Assembly: GCA_004325065.1 (NCBI GenBank) | Contig: PITI01000638.1 | Span: forward strand, 1 to 10,053 | Direction: 5' to 3' | Source of the DNA: Hamiltosporidium magnivora | Taxonomy: Eukaryota > Microsporidia > Dubosqiidae | DNA: 10,053 bases | Part shown: positions 1 to 7,634 of the stretch, piece by piece | Layout: each line of letters begins with the position of its first letter | Numbering within the stretch: position 1 is the first letter of the stretch | Notes under the pieces: generated by a model | Told to the model about the DNA's origin: nothing | Databases searched by the model: none | The model's input: only the letters and a program-made list of their open reading frames with translations | Position numbers and translations under genes: made by a program

Positions 1-353
1 AGGTATAACCTGCTACTTAGCTCTCCCGGCTTTTAATGGGTTTTATTTTTATATCTCCCAGGCGCTAAGTCTTCTAACCCGAGTGAGCAAGGCTAGGTTT
101 CCATGCTTTTACATGGCGATTACTTACATGTTCAGCTGCGGTCTGCAATCTGGTTACATAAAAAACTACAAATAAATTCGTAGAAAAAGTTTCACCATTT
201 CTTAGACCTCTCCTCCTCATAACAACTCCCATGGAACAACCGAAGATGTAGTGTGGTTGTATTCCCACCAAAAATCCAAACAATGATCTCACACCAGTTT
301 CACACACTCATTGCCAAGCAGAAAGTTTTTTATGTGGTTATCCTCCCTCCACA
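1..353 (-). mobile_element. Probable partial LTR (5' part, minus strand), GC-rich island
   Basis: By hand count positions 1-360 hold 146 G+C of 360 (about 41%), while 361-600 hold 46 of 240 (about 19%), so a foreign block ends near 353. Read on the minus strand, the block starts TGTGGAGGGAGG at 353, matching the TG start of LTRs. About 300 bases in comes a TATA box (44-53) in the context GAGATATAAAAATA, followed by a GC-richer segment (AAAAGCCGGGAGAGC) where an R region would begin. This is the U3-TATA-R order expected of an LTR retrotransposon promoter; the rest of R and U5 would lie beyond position 1. The block is open on the minus strand for 77 codons (74-307), but that frame starts at a GTG directly after a stop and I do not treat it as a gene. 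Superfamily cannot be told. An alternative is another high-copy GC-rich repeat. Confidence 0.45.
44..53 (-). promoter_or_regulatory. TATA box of the putative LTR
   Basis: The minus strand reads TATAAAAATA, preceded by GGGAG and followed by AAACCC. It lies in the GC-richer island, where a ten-base A/T run stands out from its surroundings. If used, transcription would start about 25-30 bases downstream, near positions 10-25, heading out of the window. The assignment depends on the LTR interpretation. Confidence 0.35.
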
Positions 354-615
354 TAAAGTTGTAAAAACAAACTTATTTAATTTTATTATTTTTTATAAAT
401 TTAATTTTGTGTATAAGCAGAACATACGTAAAATAACTTTAAGAATATCGAAATTCGATAAATTTTGTTTTTTTAAACTAAAAATTTATTTTCATCTACA
501 ACGACCAATCTCAATGTATTTAAGATATGAAATCATTTTCTATCTTATTTATAAAGTTGAAGACACAATTTTAATCAAACTTCAATCTTTTTTGGTTATC
601 TGCATGAAATTATAG
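283..615 (+). other. Unassigned 110-codon open frame crossing the island boundary
   Basis: This frame starts with ATG at 283 inside the GC-rich island and runs to TAG at 613-615 (the frame is open from a GTG at 253). I do not recognise the product. The part after about 354 is dominated by Phe, Ile, Lys, Leu and Tyr, like the composition of the LRR gene in this window, while the part before 354 has island composition. Under random sequence at this base composition I roughly expect far fewer than one such frame in 10 kb, so it is not trivially chance. It may be the surviving 3' end of a host gene interrupted by the island, or an accident of the T/A-rich sequence. There are no domains, no signal peptide and no recognisable promoter. 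Confidence 0.15.
329..357. repeat. Inverted repeat at the edge of the GC-rich island
   Basis: The 9-base arms TTTATGTGG (329-337) and CCACATAAA (349-357) are perfect complements around an 11-base pyrimidine-rich loop. The right arm contains the point where composition drops from about 41% to 19% G+C. It may be part of the terminal inverted sequence of the element or a stem in its transcript. An 18-base match is short, but its position at the boundary makes coincidence less likely. Confidence 0.45.
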
Positions 616-2222
616 GAACTATTAAAACCATGAAAATAATTTTATAGAGAAATTTTTTGCTTTAGAGGGAAGAGATCTGTTGATTTTATATTCTCACCTT
701 GTGTTTTTAACCGAGGAAAACTTATTATGATTTTTTTATTAAAACTTATAAAATATATTCATTTCTTAATTTTATTTAATAGACTCTATAGCTTCATGAC
801 TTTAAACATTTTTAAGATTGGTTATTAGCTTAAATTTAAGTATATCAGAAGAATGTAAAGTTTCTCTAAAAATATCAATTTCAAACATCAAATCTGATCT
901 AAAACCCCAATTTACGCATATTTTATTGTCAACACTTTTATGATATGAATAAAACTATAATAAATTTGAAATTTATAAGTATCTATTCCATTTTTAGTTC
1001 TCATCAATCTTTATTTTTGATTTTAGAAGAAATGTTATTATGTATCTATTTACCGAGCTTTTAAGGTTCATTGATAACTTAACAAGCATTATATTCATAT
1101 TAATAAAACAACTCGTTTTAATGGTTTAAATATAACATCATGTTTATTAAATGAATCATTTTATTTTAATAAAAGTATATAGTAGGCTTTTTTAATATCA
1201 ATTACTGGAGATATTGTTGCTTAATATTGGTTATTTTACGTACAGGAATCACATGAAGAATATTATTTTATATCATACAAACTAGAAACAAATGTGCTAT
1301 GAATTTGTCATTTTTTTGAAAACTTTATAATTAAATAACAAATTTATAAATAGCAACAAAGGTTAAGAAAATAAATCTTTTAAAATATTCTTTATTATAA
1401 TTATTATTAATATGAAAAAGGTGGTCATAGATAATCAAAATAGAATTTTTTTGATCTGTTTTAAGTACTAATGATTATTCGTAATTTCCGTTAATTCTTA
1501 GAAGTACAACTTATTAGTTCAATATAAAATCACGGTTTAAAAGCAATATATAAAATTTTATATGGTAATTTTGAATGTATCACTATGGCATCAAATAATT
1601 TCTCTTCTCTTACATCTATTCTTAGTACTTAAATAATAATCGGATCAAAACATTTTATTTTCTCTTCTACATTTATTATGAATTGATAAATTCCACAAAG
1701 TTTTATTCCTTCTATAATTTATCTTGGAGGCTGAAGCGTCTGTTATTCGATAAATTTTGATCTTTAAAAGGTATTTTCTAATCTTGGTATCAATTAATTA
1801 TGCTTGGATTTAAAAGGAATCACCCTACTCAGCTAAGTTCTTTTTGAAACCAGTTGATAGGTTTTTCATAGGTTTATTAAATTGAGTACGACGTAATTAC
1901 TTTTTCTCGATGTTTGATGGCTGAAATAATCTTTTATCTATTTTAAAGCTTTTTTTAAATTCTTTTGATTTTAAAATATTTTATTTCAAACAAAGATCAA
2001 TATCTATTTATCAATATTTTTCACTAATTTTCAGTGTTATTTGTTTTGATTCTTTATATAAATTGTCACATTCTATTGGTTATTAATGGTAATCTTTCCG
2101 TAAACGTTTTTTCTTTTTTTTATGGTTTCATTCAAATTTTGTTTTTTTTTATCTTCGATATAATATTTAGTATACAGACCGAATTTTTCATTTTAAAATT
2201 TCTTTTATCAAAATTTCTTTGA
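616..2222. other. AT-rich intergenic region, no gene recognised
   Basis: Stops are dense in all frames. The open frame at 2034-2222 (62 codons, Phe/Ile/Leu only) is of chance length for this composition. A degenerate direct repeat is visible at about 1601-1620 and 1661-1679, two copies of TCTCTTCT followed by ACAT and TATT about 60 bases apart. The stretch 1725-1900 is slightly less AT-rich and may be old decayed coding sequence, but no protein can be named from it. Confidence 0.6.
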
Positions 2223-2223
2223 T

Positions 2224-2236
2224 GGGGAGGGGGGCG
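2224..2236 (+). other. Isolated G-run in AT-rich DNA
   Basis: The plus strand reads GGGGAGGGGGGCG, with eleven Gs in thirteen bases, flanked on both sides by T-rich sequence. It is not long enough for an intramolecular quadruplex with four separate G-tracts. A purine tract of this kind could be a leftover retroelement polypurine tract, but no LTR start is recognisable immediately after it (the next bases are TTTCTTTTTTCG). Confidence 0.3.
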
Positions 2237-2323
2237 TTTCTTTTTTCGACATTTTCATTTATTTTTCTTTTTTTCTATTTTTCCGAGCAATCATCAGTTG
2301 ATATACTTTACATAGTGATCTAT

Positions 2324-2340
2324 TAGATTTCTAAAATCTA
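2324..2340. repeat. Small hairpin, 7-base arms
   Basis: TAGATTT (2324-2330) and AAATCTA (2334-2340) are perfect complements around the 3-base loop CTA. Short AT-rich hairpins of this kind are common by chance; it is recorded only because it is perfect. Confidence 0.25.
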
Positions 2341-2495
2341 TGTAGATAATTCAGGCCTAGAATTATTTTCTACTTCATAAATTCAACGATAATAAATATT
2401 TTTAATTTTGTTTCAAAAAATTTTCGATTCTTAAGATTGTTTACATCTTAGCCTTAAAATCGAATACTTCTATTTCGGAAAATCACATCCTTTTT

Positions 2496-2624
2496 CTATT
2501 TTAATTCTATTGGTGAAATAGAATCACTGTCGTTCTGCACTACTCTAGCCAAATTCTTTTTCTTCTTTTAGTTCGGTACAATTAAGCTTTCATCATAAAT
2601 TACCACCCTCTCCCCAAATGTACA
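2496..2624 (-). pseudogene. Possible retroelement integrase C-terminal remnant
   Basis: Reading the minus strand from 2624 to 2496 gives 43 codons with one internal stop and a terminal TAG. It begins CTFGERVVIYDESL, then a stop, then a lysine run followed by NLARVVQ and DSISPIELK. The pattern G-x-x-V-x-x-x-D near the start, basic residues, then a short hydrophobic-Ala-Arg-Val-Val stretch and a Ser/Asp-rich turn before Glu-Leu resembles the small beta-barrel C-terminus of LTR-retrotransposon integrases (BEL/Pao or Ty3/gypsy). The plus strand here has a C-rich run (CCACCCTCTCCCC) that is unusual for the region. I could not find a readable integrase core at 2650-2890 upstream on the same strand, so the call stays tentative. 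Confidence 0.25.
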
Positions 2625-2654
2625 ATTAATTTTTTTCTTTATGATATATTATAT

Positions 2655-2671
2655 ATAGAGTTCAACTCTAT
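2655..2671. repeat. 17-base perfect palindrome
   Basis: ATAGAGTT, a central C and AACTCTAT form a perfect palindrome with one unpaired base. It follows an alternating AT stretch (ATATATTATATAT). It could be a cruciform-prone site or a protein-binding palindrome; no neighbouring gene gives it a role. Confidence 0.35.
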
Positions 2672-3601
2672 CTGAAAATTACATCCTATTTTTCTAGTCT
2701 GTTATTACTAATAGAACATTTCTTGTGAAATATTCATAATATGGGAATTTTCGCTCTATAAATAGTTTTTTTTGAACAAATTTTGTTTCTTGATTGGGAA
2801 AATTTGTGTACTCGGACTATTCTACGAAATTCTTAAGTTCCTTTTTGGGAGGCAATATGCACAAAATTTATCTCTTTTGTTTAAACTTGGTTACAAATTG
2901 TATTGTTCTAGATCAAAAATACTAATTCTGTGAATAGACTAATATAAAATTTGGAAATAGAACAGGTTCTACACAAAGTTTAATTTTATAATTTACAGAA
3001 ATCATTTCAACTCGAAACTATATTTTGAATAAGAATTTTCATATTTAATTTTAATTTGATTGATTAAATTTTATCTAACTAATAAAACTAAAATATTTAC
3101 ATTATGAGATTCAAAATTTATTGTTAAATATTAAAATATAAACAATAAAGAAATTCTAATACTTTATTTATATGCTTTAAATTGAATCATCGTTTTGTTT
3201 GACCCAAAAATTTAAATATCATTCTATTATAAACTCTGATTATGGTTGCTGAAATCATGTTTTGTCATTTTAGATATGTTGTCTTTTCTTTGAGAAGACA
3301 AAAAACTAAAATAGCTAAATATAAGTCTAAAAGCTATCATGATTTTATATTTCGAACTCTATTTAATCAAATTATCACCTCATTATTTATCCTGTGTATT
3401 GTTAACATCATTAAAGGCATTGTATTTTTACATTTGAACAAAATATTGATGGTTTTATGGTAATTATATAATTCATTCGCAATTTATATAGTGTATGTTT
3501 TAACACTAGAAAAAATATCAAAGGATTCTAAAATTTATTTAGGATAGAAAAATTTGTTTCAAAATTCGAAAGTGCATTTATAATTCTCTTATTTTGTGTG
3601 T

Positions 3602-3639
3602 AACAGTCTTTTTCTTGCGCGCAAAAGTGAGATTCTGTT
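3602..3639. repeat. Imperfect inverted repeat centred on TTGCGCGCAA
   Basis: The 10-base perfect palindrome TTGCGCGCAA (3615-3624) sits in the middle of a longer imperfect inverted repeat with AACAG at 3602-3606 and CTGTT at 3635-3639. Six consecutive G/C bases (GCGCGC) are rare in this sequence. It may be a binding site, or the core of a small decayed element; no gene flanks it closely. Confidence 0.3.
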
Positions 3640-4308
3640 AAGAGAGAATTTTATCACATTATCATGTTAAAAAAATTTTGAGTTAGAAATATTGGAAAAA
3701 ACTGTTAAAATTGAATATGTAGCTGTGTATCTGTAAATTTTTTACACAAGAAATGATTCAAAATAATTTGATTATGTTATTCAAAGATGCTTTTGGCTTA
3801 AGTATATCTTGCTTGAGGGCTTCGAAAAATAAACCACAATGCACAAAACTAGAGTGTCTTAAATATTTTGTCTATAACAAAAAGAGTAGTTGCTGAATTT
3901 TTTTTACTAAAAAAACTATTTGATGGTTAGAGATTTTATATCGATCAGCTATTAATTCAATATAAGATGTGCAAGTAGTTTATATTTTTTTAATAAAGCC
4001 TATCAATATCGCTTCAAAAAAAATATAGTCACATACAAGCAGAAGGATTTTAATATTTCGTTATGTTCTTTAATCATAATATTCAAATTTATTTTTTTGC
4101 AATCATTGCACTCCATTTTTTATTTTCATGCAAAATAAATACCCAAATTCGCAAAGAAGACTAAAAAAATATTCTTAATAACGTGCATATTTTGTCTATT
4201 GGCAGTTTAATCAGCAAAGAAAATTTTGCTTGAATAAGAAAGCTACTGTAACACTCGGATTTATTTGTGATAAACAAACATATTTGATGCAGATTGTATA
4301 TATGGTTA

Positions 4309-4324
4309 GCCGGTATACATCGGC
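4309..4324. repeat. GC-rich short hairpin
   Basis: GCCG (4309-4312) and CGGC (4321-4324) enclose GTATACAT. Inner G-T and T-A pairs can extend the stem to six pairs. It lies in a small GC-richer patch (about 4305-4350, including CCCGCC followed by a T-run) that differs from the surrounding AT-rich DNA. It may be a fragment of an inserted element. Confidence 0.25.
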
Positions 4325-4877
4325 AGTACTTCTAGAGAATCCCGCCTTTTTTGATTAATTATTATTATTTTAAGTTTCATATAGATGTTCTTAAAAATAA
4401 ACAGGAAATAAACCATATTTCTATTTAAAACATTCAAATAGATTATTGGGATTTTATATGAGTCTTCCAATCACATAATTCAATCATGTTGATATATTTG
4501 TCTAGTGATTTTTTCCGCTTCGGCACTACCTAACTACAGGAAAAAAACTATTCTAAAATAAAATACACAAAATATATTTGCAAATCAAATTAAAAAATAA
4601 GTACTTGAAGCCGTTATTGATAATTTGTACAAATAATTAGGGCTAAATCTCAACTACGTCACTCTCATTAATAATAAATTACGTCTCTAATTATTTTTAT
4701 TTTATTTTGCTTTTTTGGTATAAATTAATCAAAAAACAATGATATAATTTAAAATGTTAGGAACAAAATAATTTTTTTGTATAACATACGGGAATTTTAT
4801 CATGTTTTAAGTCAAAAAACACATCTAACTATAATAAAAATACTTTGGCTAGGTTTAGGTAATGTCTGGATTTTTAA

Positions 4878-4925
4878 TGCGAGCCAGATGAAATGTGTCA
4901 GCGGACCATAGTTTGGAGACTCCTG
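4878..4925. mobile_element. Terminal fragment of a hAT-family DNA transposon
   Basis: The plus strand ends GGACCATAGTTTGGAG (4903-4918) then ACTCCTG (4919-4925). The reverse complement therefore begins CAGGAGTCTCCAAACTATGG. This matches the well-known hAT terminal pattern that starts CAGGGGTCTCCAAAC followed by GGCC/GGAC and 'CATCTGGCC'-like sequence; the window also has GCCAGATG at 4883-4890 in the corresponding place. The block is GC-richer than its flanks, as expected for a foreign element. The element body would lie to the left (towards lower coordinates), but no matching opposite terminus and no transposase were found, so it is a truncated end. The eight bases after it, ATTTAACA (4926-4933), would be one copy of the 8-bp target duplication. 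Confidence 0.6.
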
Positions 4926-5403
4926 ATTTAACATATTATATATTTTCTTGCCTTTCCTGAATACCATTTATGTTATCTACTTGTTTGTTTTTGTTATAAT
5001 TAAATTTTAAGAATTATAAACTAATAATCTTTAAAATCGACTAATTTGTTTCAATTATCCTAACTTGATGTTCTTATTTCTACTACTTAACAATCCTAAA
5101 ATCTAAATTTCAAATTAAAATCAAAGTACTGGTACAATCCATATTAATATTTTGCAATTATTAGAATTCTTATTTAAAAGGTATTTGCCAACCAAAATCT
5201 TATCATAAATTGTTTTGTTCGAATGTATTAGTTCTATCCAAATATACATGCAAAAATTAATTTTTGTACATTTAAAATTTTTTCAAATTTCTAATTTAAC
5301 TTAATTTATTTCTTAATTTGCTTTAGAATATTTAGAATATACTTTTGTGCTTTTTGATATATAAAGCTTCTTATATACTAAATATTTTAATAAACCTTAT
5401 TAA

Positions 5404-5420
5404 TTTTATAATTTATATTA
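5404..5420 (+). promoter_or_regulatory. Possible TATA-like element upstream of the LRR gene
   Basis: A run TTTTATAATTTATATTA lies 22-38 bases before the ATG at 5442. Because the whole upstream region is A/T-rich the match carries little weight. No CCC/GGG-type motif, which precedes many microsporidian start codons, is seen within 40 bases. The 5' leader would be very short if transcription starts in the stretch ACAGAAGTTACATAAG. Confidence 0.15.
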
Positions 5421-5441
5421 AACAGAAGTTACATAAGAAAA

Positions 5442-7634
5442 ATGAACTGTTTTGTTTCGTCTTATATTTTATTATTATTTTACTCACACTCGTCAATTAA
5501 TTCGAACTTAATATTTTTGTTTGATTCAAATAATGTGTTTAATAATCCTAGAATTCTTAAATTGCACAAAAAATATCGATATTATGGGAAATTTGAGGAA
5601 AACCAAGGGTTTATAAAATATTTTTCTACAAATAATGCATTTGAATCAGAAAATGGTTCAAATACTAATCACGAAGATAAATATTATTATAAATATCTAA
5701 AAGAGACAAATATAATGTATTTAGATGACTTAAAAATTCAATTTCATTTCATAGAATCTTATTTATCAAACAACTTAATAAAAATGCCTATTTACATCGG
5801 AAATATAATAACACAAAAAAATTTCTTAATATTTTTAGATTTATGTAATCATGAAGTTTATAATTCTAAAAAAAGATTTAATATTGATACAATTCGCCAA
5901 GTATTGTCTCTTTTTGAATATTTAATTCCAGTATATGATTCAGATTTCCAAAAAATTTGTAAGATAATTATGATTTCTCGAATAGATTTTCATTTAAATG
6001 ACAGACATGACTTTGATATCGAATCTTTTGAATTATTAGAAACAACTAAATTTATTTTTTTGAAAACATGTATCGAAATTTTAAATACTCATGGATTATT
6101 TGTTGAAATAAATCAAAATTTCATTCTGATTGACGGTGCGAACCATGAAAATTTACTACATAATAGATCTAGACTGAGTTTGAAATATAATTTGAATGAA
6201 CTTATTATAACTAGAAATGCGATTTTAAGTCATTTTTTGTTTCAAAAAGATAGCTCAAAAGATTTTTTAAGATTTTTATCTAGAAGTATTATTTTTTGCG
6301 GTTTTAAAAAATTCTCTTTGATTGAGTCATATTCGGACAAAGTTTCCAGTAGAATTATAGAAAATAATATGATGCTGACTGAATATATTTGTCAAAATAA
6401 TGTTTCTGATTTATATGGATTGTCTAACATGTTCAAACATTTTGAGAAACATTTTCTTCCTAATAAAATAACAGATTTAAAAATAATGAATGATAATATA
6501 TCTGTAAATATTCTAGAAATAATTTTAAAATTCAAATATTTGATTTCCTTGGAATTAAAATTTTTTGCATGTAAAAAACTAAATACATTTATTAGAAAAA
6601 TACCTTCATCACTTATATATCTAACAAAATTACGAATAGAATCAATAGATTCTGAATATATAGCTGCCAAAAACGTTTTCGAATTAATGTTGCAAGAAAT
6701 ATATCTAATTGGCTATTTTTTTCACAGTTCTTTAAATTTTACTGGAATATCTCTTCAAAGAAATACGATAGAATTTTTAAATGTTTCAAAAAATCAAATA
6801 TCTTATAATTTCTTCATATTTATAGAAGGTTTAGAAAAATTAATTGATCTTGATATATCTTATTGTATATTTTATGATTTTATGCCGGGTTTTAGATCTT
6901 TAAATAATTTGAAACGATTAAATATCTCGGGATTAAAGAAAAACCATATCTATAAAATTTTAAATTATAAATTACCAAATTTAGAAGAAATAATAATATA
7001 TGATGCTGAATTTCTAAAAATATATCTTTTATCGTTGATTAAGAATAAAAATCATTTAAAAATCAAGAGAATAGAAATAGATAGTTCGTTGTGTTTTTGG
7101 TTAGATATTTTTCCATTTTATCTATTTCCTGCGCTAGATTCGTTACTTGTATATAACTGTCGTTTTTTCCACAAAATATTATTTGGTTGCAATTATCTAA
7201 GACTAAGCGAATCGTTATTATATTTTGTAGTAAGCGATGCTACATTATATAAATCAGATATTATTTTGCTTCATACTTTAACAAATCTTATATCGCTATC
7301 AATTGCTAAATGTAATGTTTACAGGTTTTCAAATATTTTATTGTCTAATTTATCATGGAAAGCTAAAATTGAGAATTTAGATTTGAGTTTAACAAAAATT
7401 GATGTTGAAGTTATAAAAGATATTGAACAATTAAGAAATCTAAAAACCCTTGGAATAACTCTTTATCCAAAAGAAATGTTTGTTTTTCAAGATATTATTA
7501 TCAAGAATTTTAAAAATCGCAAAATTGTCGAAATAATTTTTATAAAAGGTGTTATAACGAGCAAACTCATACAATTAATTAGAAATATCGAAAATATAAA
7601 ATCATTTTACTCAATAAACTCAATTATATTTTAA
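5442..7634 (+). CDS. Secreted leucine-rich repeat protein, lineage-specific
   Basis: The frame encodes 730 residues and is the only convincing intact gene here. The start is the first ATG after an in-frame TAA at 5409. Residues 1-21 (MNCFVSSYILLLFYS...) form an uncharged hydrophobic segment typical of a signal peptide. Residues 22-85 are polar and Asn/Lys/Tyr-rich. Residues 86-340 look helical; 127-180 (NFLIFLDLCNHEV...RQVLSLFEYLIPV...CKIIMI) has the spacing of the second half of a BTB/POZ fold, an inference only. From about 343 to 720 irregular LRR units follow, with cores such as IEFLNVSKNQI (443), LIDLDISYCIF (466), LKRLNISG (490), LEEIIIYDAEF (514), LDSLLVYNCRF (566), LISLSIAKCNV (616), IENLDLSLTKI (644) and LKTLGITL (667). 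LRR arcs bind protein partners. No catalytic motif and no C-terminal membrane anchor are visible. Such proteins form expanded families in microsporidia and are thought to act outside the cell at the host interface. Exact function is unknown. Confidence 0.85.
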   Translation: MNCFVSSYILLLFYSHSSINSNLIFLFDSNNVFNNPRILKLHKKYRYYGKFEENQGFIKYFSTNNAFESENGSNTNHEDKYYYKYLKETNIMYLDDLKIQFHFIESYLSNNLIKMPIYIGNIITQKNFLIFLDLCNHEVYNSKKRFNIDTIRQVLSLFEYLIPVYDSDFQKICKIIMISRIDFHLNDRHDFDIESFELLETTKFIFLKTCIEILNTHGLFVEINQNFILIDGANHENLLHNRSRLSLKYNLNELIITRNAILSHFLFQKDSSKDFLRFLSRSIIFCGFKKFSLIESYSDKVSSRIIENNMMLTEYICQNNVSDLYGLSNMFKHFEKHFLPNKITDLKIMNDNISVNILEIILKFKYLISLELKFFACKKLNTFIRKIPSSLIYLTKLRIESIDSEYIAAKNVFELMLQEIYLIGYFFHSSLNFTGISLQRNTIEFLNVSKNQISYNFFIFIEGLEKLIDLDISYCIFYDFMPGFRSLNNLKRLNISGLKKNHIYKILNYKLPNLEEIIIYDAEFLKIYLLSLIKNKNHLKIKRIEIDSSLCFWLDIFPFYLFPALDSLLVYNCRFFHKILFGCNYLRLSESLLYFVVSDATLYKSDIILLHTLTNLISLSIAKCNVYRFSNILLSNLSWKAKIENLDLSLTKIDVEVIKDIEQLRNLKTLGITLYPKEMFVFQDIIIKNFKNRKIVEIIFIKGVITSKLIQLIRNIENIKSFYSINSIIF

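Larger units (their letters stand above)
2672..4848. other. AT-rich intergenic region, no gene supported
   Basis: The longest open frame is 3242-3463 (73 codons). It would encode a basic N-terminus and one hydrophobic segment of about 20 residues, but at this base composition roughly one or two frames of that length are expected per 10 kb by chance and no motif supports it. GAAAATTACATCCT at about 2674 nearly repeats GAAAATCACATCCT at about 2478, a hint of a degenerate duplication roughly 195 bases apart. No tRNA, rRNA or CRISPR-like array is visible. Confidence 0.6.

Noticed and set aside
74..307. Minus-strand frame of 77 codons in the GC-rich island
   Set aside because: It opens at a GTG directly after an in-frame stop, has no recognisable domain, and overlaps the putative LTR promoter region. 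It is probably fortuitous within a repeat.
1732..1740. Minus-strand I-T-D-A-S translation suggesting a reverse-transcriptase RNase H start
   Set aside because: Only the short D-A-S core matches. The following residues do not clearly fit gypsy, copia or BEL RNase H, and no reverse transcriptase motif is found next to it.
2034..2222. Plus-strand frame of 62 codons rich in Phe/Ile/Leu
   Set aside because: T-rich DNA translates to such hydrophobic runs by default, and the length is within chance expectation.
3242..3463. Plus-strand frame of 73 codons with one hydrophobic segment
   Set aside because: One or two frames this long are expected by chance at this composition. There is no motif, no upstream signal and no homologue that I recognise.
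5217..5226. GTTCGAAT resembling a tRNA T-loop
   Set aside because: No paired T-stem, acceptor stem or D-arm can be drawn from the flanking A/T-rich bases.
6392..6670. Minus-strand frame of 92 codons inside the LRR gene
   Set aside because: It is entirely within the opposite-strand coding sequence and mirrors its codon composition; a shadow frame.
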